Assembly: GCA_023443515.1 (NCBI GenBank)
Contig: JAEZUC010000042.1
Location: 1 to 45,974 of the forward strand
DNA length: 45,974 bases
Origin: Bacillota bacterium
GTDB taxonomy: Bacteria > Bacillota > Clostridia > Acetivibrionales > DSM-1351
Direction: 5' to 3'
The notes beneath the pieces are model-generated. The model was not told the origin of the DNA. It made no database searches and was given only the letters and a program-made list of their open reading frames with translations. Below are positions 16,149-24,699 of the stretch, in pieces; within the stretch, counting starts at the first letter, position 1, and each line of letters begins with the position of its first letter. The position numbers were made by a program, and so were the translations under genes.

Positions 16149-18521
16149 TTATTTTCTTCTTTTTCCTCCCGATGATACTGTGGCGGCAAATCTTCTCAAT
16201 TTTTCATTCACCAGAGAATTTATGGCCTGGCTCTTTTTATCGGTCAATATTTCAATACCCTGGTCAATGGTTTCAACAGGGTATATATGAAATAGTTTTT
16301 TCTTTACGGCATCTATTACTTCGTCCTTCAAAACAAGGTTTTTTACATTTTGGCAGGGTATTATAACTCCATGCTCACCTGTTAAGCCTCTCAGTTTACA
16401 AAGTTCAAAAAATCCTTCTATTTTGTAGGCTACACCACCTACTGGCTGTATTTCACCTTTTTGGTTAACAGACCCTGTTACTGCTATTGACTGCTTTATT
16501 GGTACTTCCGCCAAGCTGGATAATATTGCGTACAACTCGGCGCTGGACGCACTGTCCCCGTCAACACCTCCGTACATTTGTTCAAAGCAAAGGCTAGCTG
16601 TAAGCGATAGTGGAAATTCCTGTGCATATTTCTGACCTATATATCCGCTCAATATCAGAACTCCCTTACTATGGGAGGTTCCGCTTAAATCAACTTCCCT
16701 TTCAACGTTGACTATTCCGCTTTCCCCAATGTAGGTTGAAGCTGTTATTCTGGAGGGCTTTCCAAAGGAGTAATCTCCCATATCCATTACTGTAAGTCCA
16801 TTGATTTGACCAATCTCGCTACCTTCAGTGTCTACCATTATTGTTCCCTCATTTAGCATTTCCAAAAGCTTTTTATCCAAACGGTCACATCTGTAAGCTT
16901 TTTCTGTAATAGCCTGCTGAACATGCTTGGCTTTTACAAACTTTGCACCTTCATCTTCTGCCCACATACAGGCCTCACAAAGGATTTCTACTATTTCATT
17001 GAATCTTGTAGACAGCTTATTTTTATCTTCTACCAACCATGAGGCATACTCAACTACCTTGGCTACACCTGATTTATCAAAATGAAGTGTTTTTTCTTTC
17101 TTGCAGAAGCCACTTATAAATTGGGCCAGCTTCAATATGTTTTCATCAGTTCTATCCATTTCTTCATCAAAGTCCACTTTGACTTTAAATAGCTTTCTGA
17201 AATCCTCTTCGTATTCGTAGAGCAGTTCGTATATAGTAGTACTTCCCACCAATATTACTTTCAAATCCACGGGTATAGGTTGGGGCTTGATTGCAGTAAC
17301 CGCAACTACACCTGTTTGATCCTTCATATTTTCAATTATTATCTTTTTGGTTTTCAATACCCTGTTTATAGCTTCATAGGCCTGCGGATTACTAAGAACA
17401 TCTTTTGCTTGTAATATGAGATATCCTCCGTTTGCAATATGAAATAAACCGGGCTTTATTTTTGTATAGTCAGTTGATACAGATCCAAATTCGTTTTCGT
17501 ATTCAATTTTTCCTATGAGGTTGGAATATGTAGGATTGGAATCCAGAATTACCGGAGCCCCTTTTAGTCCGCTATTATCAACCAGTACATTAACCTTATA
17601 TTTTGTAATGGCTGTTTCCGGTTTTTGCATCCAAGGAATAACCAGTTGTTGCTGTTCTTCAGAAACTTCCTCTTCCTTGAAGTCGTCCAGATTAGCAAGA
17701 ATGTCCTTCTGTACCTCTTCAAGGTACTTTTGTATTACTTCAAATTCTTTGTATTTTTCTTTTAAATCATCTATATGTACGCCCAGTGCCAGCAGAGCTA
17801 TTTTATTTTCCCATTCTGACACCTTCTTTTCTGTCTCTTTGTCGTTGTTTTTGAGTTTTCTTATTATATCCAGGGTTTCCTGCTGAAGAATATTTGTTTT
17901 TTCATTTATTTTGTCTTTTGTCTCTTCATCAAGACTGCTGAATTCTTCTTCGCTTATGGTTCTACCTTCTATTATTGGAAGAAAATATATCCCCGAACTC
18001 CCTGTGTTAACCTTAAAACCGTGTTCTTCAGCATCTTTGCTAAGTTTATCAAGAAGCTCTTCTTTCTTGTCCTCGTACTCATCCATTATTTCTGATTTTT
18101 CTTTTTCGTATTGGTCATTGTCAAAAGCATTAACGATTTCCTGTTTAATTATTTTTGTAAACTCGTCCATGTCTTGCTGGAACTGTTTTCCGGTTCCTGC
18201 AGGAAGATTTATTGCCAAAGGTTGATTGGGCTGGCTGAAGTTGTATATGTAGCACCAATCATCAGGTATTTTCTGATTTGCGGCAGTTTCACTCAATATT
18301 TGCCTGGCAAAACTCGTTTTACCTGTTCCCGTAGGCCCCGACATATATATGTTATAGCCTCTCATTTTCATCTTGAGACCGAATTTCATAGCTTTGGAAG
18401 CTCTTTCCTGACCTATAATGCCTTCATAAGTGTCTAACTGTGATGTGCTCTTAAATGGCAGTGATTCAAGTTTACATCTGTTGTCAAGTTCCTGGTATGA
18501 AAGCTCTTTTAGCTTTGACAT
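16149..18521 (-). CDS. Lon-related ATP-dependent protease (LonC/COG1067 type)
   Basis: The start at 18521 gives 790 residues (MSKLKELSYQ) with CGGAGG seven bases upstream. It has Walker A GPTGTGKT at 62-69, then a long charged coiled-coil insertion (about 140-285) and the rest of the AAA+ module. The C-terminal Lon domain has S657 in DGDSASSAE and K700 in GGVAYKIEG, again 43 residues apart. It lacks the classical Lon N-terminal domain. This second Lon-like enzyme differs from lonB at 5.6-7.3 kb by its insertion and absence of a membrane segment. Its gene follows tsaE-tsaB-rimI with a 44-base gap, so it is probably in that operon. Substrates are unknown. Confidence 0.88.
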   Translation of the reverse strand: MSKLKELSYQELDNRCKLESLPFKSTSQLDTYEGIIGQERASKAMKFGLKMKMRGYNIYMSGPTGTGKTSFARQILSETAANQKIPDDWCYIYNFSQPNQPLAINLPAGTGKQFQQDMDEFTKIIKQEIVNAFDNDQYEKEKSEIMDEYEDKKEELLDKLSKDAEEHGFKVNTGSSGIYFLPIIEGRTISEEEFSSLDEETKDKINEKTNILQQETLDIIRKLKNNDKETEKKVSEWENKIALLALGVHIDDLKEKYKEFEVIQKYLEEVQKDILANLDDFKEEEVSEEQQQLVIPWMQKPETAITKYKVNVLVDNSGLKGAPVILDSNPTYSNLIGKIEYENEFGSVSTDYTKIKPGLFHIANGGYLILQAKDVLSNPQAYEAINRVLKTKKIIIENMKDQTGVVAVTAIKPQPIPVDLKVILVGSTTIYELLYEYEEDFRKLFKVKVDFDEEMDRTDENILKLAQFISGFCKKEKTLHFDKSGVAKVVEYASWLVEDKNKLSTRFNEIVEILCEACMWAEDEGAKFVKAKHVQQAITEKAYRCDRLDKKLLEMLNEGTIMVDTEGSEIGQINGLTVMDMGDYSFGKPSRITASTYIGESGIVNVEREVDLSGTSHSKGVLILSGYIGQKYAQEFPLSLTASLCFEQMYGGVDGDSASSAELYAILSSLAEVPIKQSIAVTGSVNQKGEIQPVGGVAYKIEGFFELCKLRGLTGEHGVIIPCQNVKNLVLKDEVIDAVKKKLFHIYPVETIDQGIEILTDKKSQAINSLVNEKLRRFAATVSSGGKRRK

Positions 18522-18565
18522 GTTTAACCTCCGCTTTGCATTTTTTATGTTTGAAGCTGATATTT

Positions 18566-19018
18566 CTAGATACCGTGTTTCCACATTATCAGTGCATCTT
18601 CACCGGTATCTGAATAATAACCTTTTCGGATGCCCTCCGACTTAAAACCATACTTTTGGTACAAGTTTTGGGCTGCAATATTACTTTTCCGAACCTCAAG
18701 GGTAAGGCTTTTTATGCCTTTCTCACCCGATATTTCAAGTATTTTTTCTATTATAACCGAGGCGGCACCGCAGCGACGGAATTCCGGGTGTACAGCAATA
18801 TTGGTAATGTGTCCTTCATCAAGTATCTTCCACATACCACCATATCCGATAACCTGCTCATTACACAATGCGACAAAATACATAGCCATATTATTACCTG
18901 TTATCTCATCTACAAATGCTTGTCTTGACCAGGGTATTTTAAAACTGAGATTTTCCACAACCATCACACCATCTATATGGTCAACTGTCATTTCCTTGAT
19001 TTTAAAATTCTTAATCAT
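18566..19018 (-). CDS. rimI: Ribosomal-protein-alanine N-acetyltransferase RimI
   Basis: 150 residues, the normal RimI length. The GNAT acetyl-CoA motif is at about 73-88 (NIAVHPEFRRCGAASVII) and the closing NLYQKYGFKSEGIRKGYY segment is typical of RimI. Family members acetylate the N-terminal alanine of ribosomal protein bS18 and sometimes other proteins. The start overlaps the end of tsaB by eight bases. tsaB-rimI adjacency is widespread, which strengthens the assignment over a generic GNAT enzyme. Confidence 0.9.
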   Translation of the reverse strand: MIKNFKIKEMTVDHIDGVMVVENLSFKIPWSRQAFVDEITGNNMAMYFVALCNEQVIGYGGMWKILDEGHITNIAVHPEFRRCGAASVIIEKILEISGEKGIKSLTLEVRKSNIAAQNLYQKYGFKSEGIRKGYYSDTGEDALIMWKHGI

Positions 19019-19724
19019 CTGCTTTTACCTTTTTATTCTCTCTTTCTTGTTCGGCCTGAGACTTTCTTAAATAAAACGGCACCATATCATAGCAGCTTTC
19101 CAGTTTTCCTTCCCTAAAGGCTTTTCCGGCCAGTATGGCTACCGAGGATGCTTTTGCTAGTGAAATGCAAGGAGGTGCAATATTTACTCTGTTACCCAGT
19201 TCACTTACAAAGTAGTCCCTGTGCATATTACAGGCATCCCCCAGAAAGACTGTTTCCCCTTCCATACTCTTTATTATATCGGCCAATTCTGTAACGGGTA
19301 TTCCCATGTAGTCGGTAAGCCTTTCAAGTTTACTCCCTATAAATCTATATATGGCGGTAAACACCTGATTGTTACGTGCATCTATCATTGGACAAATAAG
19401 ATTTTCTGCAAATGGGATATTGTACGCCAGTGCATCGAGGGTGTGTACGCTTATTACAGGCTTTTCTACTGCAAATGCCATTGCTTTTACTGTTGTAACT
19501 CCTATTCTAAGTCCCGTAAAGGAGCCCGGCCCTATTGATGCAGCAAGGGCATCTATATCACTTACAGTCAGTCCCGCTGTTTCCATAAGGTGCTGAACCA
19601 TAGGCATAAGCCTTTGTGAATGTGTTTTCCCCCTGTTGCAGTTATATTCACCTATTATTACATCATCTTCTAATATTGCAGCTGACGCAACATTGGTCGA
19701 AGTGTCCACAGCAAGTATTCTCAT
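19011..19724 (-). CDS. tsaB: tRNA threonylcarbamoyladenosine biosynthesis protein TsaB
   Basis: 237 residues, ATG five bases after GGAGG. ASKHA-type N-terminal half: ILAVDTSTNVASAA at 3-16, THSQRLMPMV near 34 and GPGSFTGLRIGV at 66-77. TsaB is a catalytically inactive paralogue of TsaD that dimerises with it and is required for t6A37 formation. It lies between tsaE and rimI, 12 bases after tsaE, in one transcript. Confidence 0.95.
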   Translation of the reverse strand: MRILAVDTSTNVASAAILEDDVIIGEYNCNRGKTHSQRLMPMVQHLMETAGLTVSDIDALAASIGPGSFTGLRIGVTTVKAMAFAVEKPVISVHTLDALAYNIPFAENLICPMIDARNNQVFTAIYRFIGSKLERLTDYMGIPVTELADIIKSMEGETVFLGDACNMHRDYFVSELGNRVNIAPPCISLAKASSVAILAGKAFREGKLESCYDMVPFYLRKSQAEQERENKKVKADD

Positions 19725-19736
19725 ATTAGCCTCCGC

Positions 19737-20189
19737 TTAAATCCTGTAGTCGGAATACCGACTGCCGAAAAATTCTATAGTTATTTCTCTTACATCCAAT
19801 CCCTTTTGAAGATTTTTTTCAATAGTAACACGTATTATATCATGGGGAAGAATTTCAGCAATCTGCTCTCCCCACTCAATTACTGTTACCCCACCGCTAT
19901 TTATATATTCGTCAAAACCAATATCAAACATCTCATCGGGGTCGGCAATCCTGTATACATCGAAGTGATATAACGGCAGTCTTCCTTCATATTCATTTAC
20001 CAGATTGAATGTAGGGCTGGTTATATAGGCGTTTATTCCCAAGGCTTTTGCTATACCGTTGGTTAAAGCGGTTTTTCCAGTTCCCAGATCCCCTGACAGC
20101 CAGATAACATCGCCGGGCTTAAGAATATTACCTAGCTTTAGTCCTGCCTCAACTGTTTCTTCAAAGGAATGTGTTTCAAATTTATTCAT
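19737..20189 (-). CDS. tsaE: tRNA threonylcarbamoyladenosine biosynthesis ATPase TsaE
   Basis: The start at 20189 gives 150 residues (MNKFETHSFEETVEAG), preceded by AAAGGAAACAGG. P-loop GDLGTGKT at 33-40, SPTFNLVNEY near 59 and the VIEWGEQI segment near 107 define the family. TsaE binds the TsaB-TsaD dimer and its ATPase cycle resets the complex. The start codon overlaps the last eight bases of the upstream amidohydrolase gene, so the two are translationally coupled. tsaB and rimI follow directly. Confidence 0.94.
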   Translation of the reverse strand: MNKFETHSFEETVEAGLKLGNILKPGDVIWLSGDLGTGKTALTNGIAKALGINAYITSPTFNLVNEYEGRLPLYHFDVYRIADPDEMFDIGFDEYINSGGVTVIEWGEQIAEILPHDIIRVTIEKNLQKGLDVREITIEFFGSRYSDYRI

Positions 20190-21372
20190 CCTGTTTCCTT
20201 TCGTAAATAACAACACCGTTGATTATAGTCTTTTGTACGGTTGTTTTCAATTCCAAAGGATTTCCGTTAAATATAACAATGTCGGCATCCTTTCCTTTTT
20301 CTATAGAACCTACCCTGTCACTGATACCTGTTATTTCTGCAGCATTTATTGTTATTGCCTTTAGCGCTTCTTTTTCAGTCATACCTTCACGGACAGCGAT
20401 TGCGGCACACAGGCAAAGATGATGTTCGGGAACACAAGGATGGTCGGTCATTATTGCAACCTTTAGCCCTGCTTTTGAAAGAATCCCCGGTGTTTTAAGG
20501 TTTTGGTTCCTCAATTCTATTTTTGACCTGTCGGTAAGCATTGGCCCGATAATTACAGGAAGTCCCGCTTCCGCCAATATGTCTTTTATGAGGTAACCTT
20601 CCGTACAGTGGTCAAGTGTTATATCTACATCAAATTCTTTAGCTACCCTGATAGCCGTTATTATATCATCGGCTCTATGTGCATGAGCTTTTAAAGGTAT
20701 CTGCTTGTTCAAAACCAGAAGTAGTGCTTCCATCTTAAAGTCAAACTCTGGCTTATCATATTCTTCAGGGTCTTTTTTATAGTCTTCCCAAAGTTCCTTA
20801 TATTCTTTTGCCTTAAACAGATTCTCTCGCAGTATTGCTGCAGTAGCCATTCTGGTCATTGGGGCCTGATGTTTTTCGTTGTATACTGTTTTTGGATTTT
20901 CTCCAAATGCCACCTTCATTGCTACAGGGTGCTTTATAACCATCTCATCTACACAGCGCCCAAAGGTTTTCATCGCAGCAAATTGTCCGCCTATTACATT
21001 GGCACTGCCCGGGCCTGTAACAACAGTTGTCACACCGCTTTCATACGCTTCCGCAAAAGATCTGTCTGCATGATACACTGCATCAATTGCCCTCAGTTGA
21101 GGTGTCACTGGGTCTGTTGACTCGTTTCCGTCATCACCTTCAAAACCAACTGCATCCTCCCACATTCCTATATGACTGTGGGGGTCTATTAATCCAGGTA
21201 ATACATAGCCACCATTTGCATCTATCTTCTTTACATCCGGTGTCAGTTGTTCTTTCACCTCTGATACATCCTGACCTACAGCTATTATTTTATCATTATC
21301 AATAAGCACGTATCCGTTTTCATAATCAGCTTCTGACATTGTTACTATTTTACCATTATATATTAAAAGCAT
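20182..21372 (-). CDS. Amidohydrolase (imidazolonepropionase-like, COG1228)
   Basis: The start at 21372 gives 396 residues (MLLIYNGKIVTM) with GGAGG six bases upstream. Amidohydrolase-superfamily metal-site motifs: H-S-H in GLIDPHSHIG near 65-74, KAHAHRADD, TLDHCTEG and MTDHPCVPEH, and the usual C-terminal TINAAEITGISDRVGSIEKGKDADIV beta-sandwich closure. It should hydrolyse a cyclic or linear amide, but the substrate cannot be assigned. No signal peptide. It is translationally coupled to tsaE, a pairing with no obvious metabolic reason. Confidence 0.85.
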   Translation of the reverse strand: MLLIYNGKIVTMSEADYENGYVLIDNDKIIAVGQDVSEVKEQLTPDVKKIDANGGYVLPGLIDPHSHIGMWEDAVGFEGDDGNESTDPVTPQLRAIDAVYHADRSFAEAYESGVTTVVTGPGSANVIGGQFAAMKTFGRCVDEMVIKHPVAMKVAFGENPKTVYNEKHQAPMTRMATAAILRENLFKAKEYKELWEDYKKDPEEYDKPEFDFKMEALLLVLNKQIPLKAHAHRADDIITAIRVAKEFDVDITLDHCTEGYLIKDILAEAGLPVIIGPMLTDRSKIELRNQNLKTPGILSKAGLKVAIMTDHPCVPEHHLCLCAAIAVREGMTEKEALKAITINAAEITGISDRVGSIEKGKDADIVIFNGNPLELKTTVQKTIINGVVIYERKQDE

Positions 21373-21589
21373 TTTTACCTCCATATTTATCCAAAACAAT
21401 ACCCTTTATTTTTTAACATCCTAATTTTATTATATTATGACTTCAAACACAATATAATAAATGCTTGGTTTGTGCCTACGCCTTGTAGCTTATACACCTT
21501 ACAGGGAATTTAATGTGATATATTTTGTAAAAATGAATATAATTGTCTATAGATACCTTTCAGGCAGTTTATAAAAGGAAGTGACCTTA

Positions 21590-22069
21590 ATGGAGGAGTT
21601 ATCAAAATTCCACACAGTCAGGGGATACCAGCTTTTGATGCAAAATAAAAATCTTCTCACCTCCTCAATGGAAGATTATCTCGAAATGATTTACAGAAAC
21701 AGCCTGAAAGAAGGCTATATGAGAATTAACACCATTTCAGAGCTTCTGAATGTAGCTGCTCCCTCTGCAACAAAAATGGTTCAAAAGCTAAACAAGCTTG
21801 GATTGCTGCAATATAAAAAATACGGAATAATTTTTCTCACAGACAATGGTCGTGAGCTTGGCAAATTTTTATTGGAGAGGCACAATATCATAGAAAGCTT
21901 TCTTAAAAATCTGGGAGCAGATGATGATGTTCTTGTTGAAACGGAGTTGGTAGAACACAGTATTTCTGCCGGAACTCTATCCACATTAAATATGTTTAAC
22001 AAGTTTTTACTATCAAATCCTGACTTAATACAAAAGTTCAGGGATTTCTGTAAACAAGATATCGGATAA
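21590..22069 (+). CDS. mntR: MntR-like manganese-dependent transcriptional regulator
   Basis: The ATG at 21590 gives 159 residues and suits the AAGGA site better than the in-frame GTG at 21581. DtxR/MntR family: a winged helix (INTISELLNVAAPSATKMVQKLNKLGLL) follows an extra 25-residue N-terminal extension. The metal ligands of Bacillus MntR are all found: D29 and E32 in SMEDYLEMIY, H98 in ERHNII, E119, E122 and H123 in ETELVEHS. It probably represses mntH when manganese is abundant. mntH follows on the same strand, separated by a terminator. No SH3-like C-terminal domain, as in MntR proper. Confidence 0.87.
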   Translation: MEELSKFHTVRGYQLLMQNKNLLTSSMEDYLEMIYRNSLKEGYMRINTISELLNVAAPSATKMVQKLNKLGLLQYKKYGIIFLTDNGRELGKFLLERHNIIESFLKNLGADDDVLVETELVEHSISAGTLSTLNMFNKFLLSNPDLIQKFRDFCKQDIG

Positions 22070-22092
22070 CAATTCTTTATTTCAGGGGGGCG

Positions 22093-22140
22093 GTTGCAAA
22101 ACAAAAGTTTTTTGTTTTGCAACAACCTCTTTTTATTTTT
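22093..22140 (+). terminator. Rho-independent terminator of mntR
   Basis: GTTGCAAAACAA (22093-22104) pairs with TTGTTTTGCAAC (22112-22123), and a CTCTTTTTATTTTTT tract follows. It makes mntR and mntH separate transcription units. Confidence 0.85.
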
Positions 22141-22163
22141 TATTCCCACCTGTAACACTTTTG

Positions 22164-22221
22164 TATAATGACACATATTTTAGATTAGGTAAACGAAATT
22201 AGACTCAGCTAAAGTTATTAG
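22164..22221 (+). promoter_or_regulatory. mntH promoter region with candidate MntR operator
   Basis: A perfect TATAAT (22164-22169) without a good -35 is followed by a run of TTAG words at 22180, 22185, 22199 and 22218. Two fit or nearly fit the DtxR-type dyad TTAG-N6-CTAA: TTAGACTCAGCTAA (22199-22212, exact half-sites) and TTAGATTAGGTAAA (22180-22193). The position at and just after the transcription start suits repression by MntR. This is inference from the pattern. Confidence 0.4.
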
Positions 22222-22256
22222 TTAAGTGTAAAAAATGTCTAGAGGTGTTAATTTTG

Positions 22257-23558
22257 ATGGATGAAAGCTTTTCAACGGCTATTGGTTCGCAAGCGGATTC
22301 ATTGACTGTTGGTAGAGTAATTAGAACGAATAGTAAACCTGCCGGTAAGTTCAGAACAATTCTAAAATTTCTTGGCCCTGCATTCATTGTAAGTGTAGCA
22401 TACATAGATCCAGGGAATTTTGCTACAAATATAAGCGGAGGTTCCAAGTTTAACTATAATCTTGTGTGGGTAATCTTATGGAGTAATATTATGGCAATAT
22501 TTTTGCAGTCCTTGTCTGCAAAGCTCGGTATTGCTACAGGATACAATCTTCCTCAGATGTGTGGCAAGGTTTTTCCCAGAAAAGTAAACTGGTGCTTTTG
22601 GATTGTAGCCGAACTTGCAGCTATTGCTACAAATCTGGCGGAATTTCTGGGATGTACCCTTGGATTGTACCTGCTATTTCGTATACCCATGGAAGTTGCA
22701 GGATTGATTACCGCCGTACTTACCTTTTTTATTGTGTATATGGGCAAATACGGGCAGAGAGTTTTAGAAGGCATTATTTCAGTATTGGTTGCAGTCATAT
22801 GTATTTCATATACACTGGAAGTATTTCTTGCAAAGCCTGATTGGACATCAGCCGGTCTACATGTTTTAATGCCGTCGATTCCTAATGGTGAAGCAGTAAT
22901 GATTGCTGTTGGTATGTTAGGTGCAACTGTTATGCCCCATGTAATATTCCTGCACTCACAGCTGGTACAGCAGAGAAATAAGGATTTGACAGAAACGCAG
23001 AAAAAAAAGCATTTCAAACTCGAAAGATTGGATATTACAATTGCAATGAATATTGCATTTATTATAAATGCATCAATGGTTATTGTTTCTGCAGCAGTTT
23101 TTTATAGAAACGGATTGGTGGTTGAAACAATAGAACAGGCTCACCGTTCGCTATCACCATTGTTGGGAGCTGCCTCCAGCGGTGCCTTCGGGCTTGCCCT
23201 TGTTGCCTCGGGACTTTCGTCTTCTGTAGTAGGCACCATGGCAGGTACCACCATTATGCAAGGTTTTGTAGGCCTGAAAATAAACGACAATGTTACCAGG
23301 ATTGTGACAATGCTTCCCGCCATGCTGATAATCATACTGGGAATTAATCCAATGCAGGCTCTAGTGCTCAGTCAGGTAGTTCTCAGCTTCATTCTGCCTG
23401 TTGCCATCATCCCCATGCTACTGATTACAAAGCGAAAGGATCTTATGGGGTCCCTGGTAAATAAACCTGTAACAAATGTTGTCGGCTGGATTATTACTTC
23501 TGTAATACTGGCAGCAAATGCGGTACTTTTGGTGCTGACATTCAGCGGAGGGGTATAA
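22257..23558 (+). CDS. mntH: NRAMP-family manganese transporter MntH
   Basis: The ATG at 22257, nine bases after AGAGGTG, gives 433 residues; an in-frame GTG at 22245 lies inside the site. Eleven hydrophobic segments are expected. The NRAMP metal site is complete: D51 and N54 in DPGNFAT of helix 1 and M226 in MPHVIFLHSQL of helix 6. It imports Mn(II), and possibly Fe(II), using the proton gradient. The first 30 residues are polar, a longer N-terminal tail than usual. It follows mntR, the likely regulator, and ends at a bidirectional terminator facing rpsI. Confidence 0.94.
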   Translation: MDESFSTAIGSQADSLTVGRVIRTNSKPAGKFRTILKFLGPAFIVSVAYIDPGNFATNISGGSKFNYNLVWVILWSNIMAIFLQSLSAKLGIATGYNLPQMCGKVFPRKVNWCFWIVAELAAIATNLAEFLGCTLGLYLLFRIPMEVAGLITAVLTFFIVYMGKYGQRVLEGIISVLVAVICISYTLEVFLAKPDWTSAGLHVLMPSIPNGEAVMIAVGMLGATVMPHVIFLHSQLVQQRNKDLTETQKKKHFKLERLDITIAMNIAFIINASMVIVSAAVFYRNGLVVETIEQAHRSLSPLLGAASSGAFGLALVASGLSSSVVGTMAGTTIMQGFVGLKINDNVTRIVTMLPAMLIIILGINPMQALVLSQVVLSFILPVAIIPMLLITKRKDLMGSLVNKPVTNVVGWIITSVILAANAVLLVLTFSGGV

Positions 23559-23574
23559 TGGGTATGTCAATAGT

Positions 23575-23606
23575 AAAGCCCACAAACGTAAGTGTTTGTG
23601 GGCTTT
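23575..23606. terminator. Bidirectional terminator between mntH and rpsI
   Basis: AAAGCCCACAAAC (23575-23587) is perfectly complementary to GTTTGTGGGCTTT (23594-23606), a 13-bp stem with a six-base loop. A or T tracts at both ends of the stem allow use by the convergent mntH and rplM-rpsI transcripts. Confidence 0.85.
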
Positions 23607-23621
23607 TGTATGTTGAAAATA

Positions 23622-24014
23622 TTATCTTTTGCTGAACTGTGGTGCTCTTCTTGCTTTTTTGAGACCGTATTTCTTTCTTTCCTTCATTCTTGGGTCTCTT
23701 GTTAAGAATCCAGCTTTCTTCAATGCTGGTCTTAATTCTTCGTCAGCCTTTAAAAGAGCTCTTGAAATACCGTGTCTGATAGCACCGGCTTGACCTGTAA
23801 ATCCTCCGCCGATAACTTTGCATATAACATCAAACTTTGTAAGAGTGTCAGTGAGGGTTAATGGTTGTTTAACTATAACCTTCAATGTTTCCAATCCAAA
23901 GTAATCATCCAATGATCTATCATTTATTGTAATTTTTCCTTCTCCAGGAACAAGTCTTACTCTTGCAACTGATTTTTTTCTACGTCCTGTACCGTAGTAA
24001 TATACGTTAGCCAT
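23622..24014 (-). CDS. rpsI: 30S ribosomal protein uS9
   Basis: 130 residues, ATG behind GGAGGGAGG. The uS9 pattern is complete: YYGTGRRKKSVARVRL at the start, GGGFTGQAGAIRHGISRAL in the middle and the basic C-terminal tail KKARRAPQFSKR, whose last Lys-Arg reaches toward the P-site tRNA. It is the second gene of the rplM-rpsI pair, 18 bases after rplM, the standard order. Confidence 0.98.
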   Translation of the reverse strand: MANVYYYGTGRRKKSVARVRLVPGEGKITINDRSLDDYFGLETLKVIVKQPLTLTDTLTKFDVICKVIGGGFTGQAGAIRHGISRALLKADEELRPALKKAGFLTRDPRMKERKKYGLKKARRAPQFSKR

Positions 24015-24032
24015 TATTTTTTCCTCCCTCCA

Positions 24033-24467
24033 TTAAATGTTCAAATCAAGTACTTCTGGTTTTTGTGCTTGATGGTTATGTTCAGATCCTCTGTATACTT
24101 TGAGTTTTCTGTACATTTGTCTTCCAAGACTGTTCTTTGGAAGCATTCCCTTTACAGCTAATTCAATAGCCTTCTCTGGGTGTTTTTCCATCAAGTGCTT
24201 GTACTTGATTTCCTTTAATCCGCCTGGATGAAGAGTATGGTATCTGTAAAGCTTCTGATCCAGTTTGTTTCCTGTTAAAAGTACTTTTTCTGCATTGAGT
24301 ACTATAACATGATCGCCAGTATCAACGTGTGGAGTGAAAATTGGCTTATTTTTTCCTCTTAGAATGCTGGCAATTTCACTTGCCAATCTTCCAAGTGGCT
24401 TACCTTCTGCATCAATAATGTACCATTTTCTTTCAACTTCTTGTGGCTTTGCCATGAAAGTTTTCAT
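24033..24467 (-). CDS. rplM: 50S ribosomal protein uL13
   Basis: 144 residues, the normal length, with ATG nine bases after AAGGAGGTTG. Typical features: KTFMAKPQEVERKWYIIDAEGKPLGRLAS split around a conserved WYIIDA core, HVDTGDHVIVLNAEKV and the LPKNSLGRQMYRKLKVY signature. It is an early-assembly 23S rRNA-binding protein. First gene of a two-gene operon with a strong promoter and an 89-base leader. Confidence 0.98.
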   Translation of the reverse strand: MKTFMAKPQEVERKWYIIDAEGKPLGRLASEIASILRGKNKPIFTPHVDTGDHVIVLNAEKVLLTGNKLDQKLYRYHTLHPGGLKEIKYKHLMEKHPEKAIELAVKGMLPKNSLGRQMYRKLKVYRGSEHNHQAQKPEVLDLNI

Positions 24468-24556
24468 TTCTTAATACAACCTCCTTAAAAATCTATAACC
24501 TATTTATGTTAGCAGTTAGTTTCAGACTATTCACCAAAAGTAACCGTTTAGGACAC
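24468..24556 (-). promoter_or_regulatory. Leader of rplM-rpsI
   Basis: About 89 bases of leader between the predicted transcription start and rplM. Many Firmicutes carry an L13 leader element here for autoregulation. A short TAGT/ACTA stem is visible at about 24516-24528, but I cannot confirm the published fold by eye. Confidence 0.3.
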
Positions 24557-24562
24557 TACAAC

Positions 24563-24591
24563 ATTTTAATATACAGAAATATGTCTGTCAA
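24563..24591 (-). promoter_or_regulatory. Strong promoter for rplM-rpsI
   Basis: On the minus strand, a perfect TTGACA (24591-24586), a 17-base spacer and TAAAAT (24568-24563). This is the best sigma-A promoter in the window and separates rplM-rpsI from the upstream truA transcript. The stretch 24592-24699 beyond it is polypurine on the minus strand with no gene. Confidence 0.8.
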
Positions 24592-24699
24592 GTAGAAAAT
24601 GCGATGAATTTAATTTACCTCTCATTATCTCTCTATTTTTCTTAATATATCTCCATATCTCTCATATCATCGTCCGCCATTTCACTTTTTATTCACCTT

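Noticed and set aside
18630..19070. A 146-codon plus-strand frame opposite rimI
   Set aside because: It is antisense to a conserved GNAT gene, with no start signal and no family resemblance.
24592..24699. Polypurine stretch (minus strand) downstream of truA as a repeat array
   Set aside because: GAGATA-like words recur but with irregular spacing and no unit of constant length; a 12-codon frame there has no ribosome-binding site.
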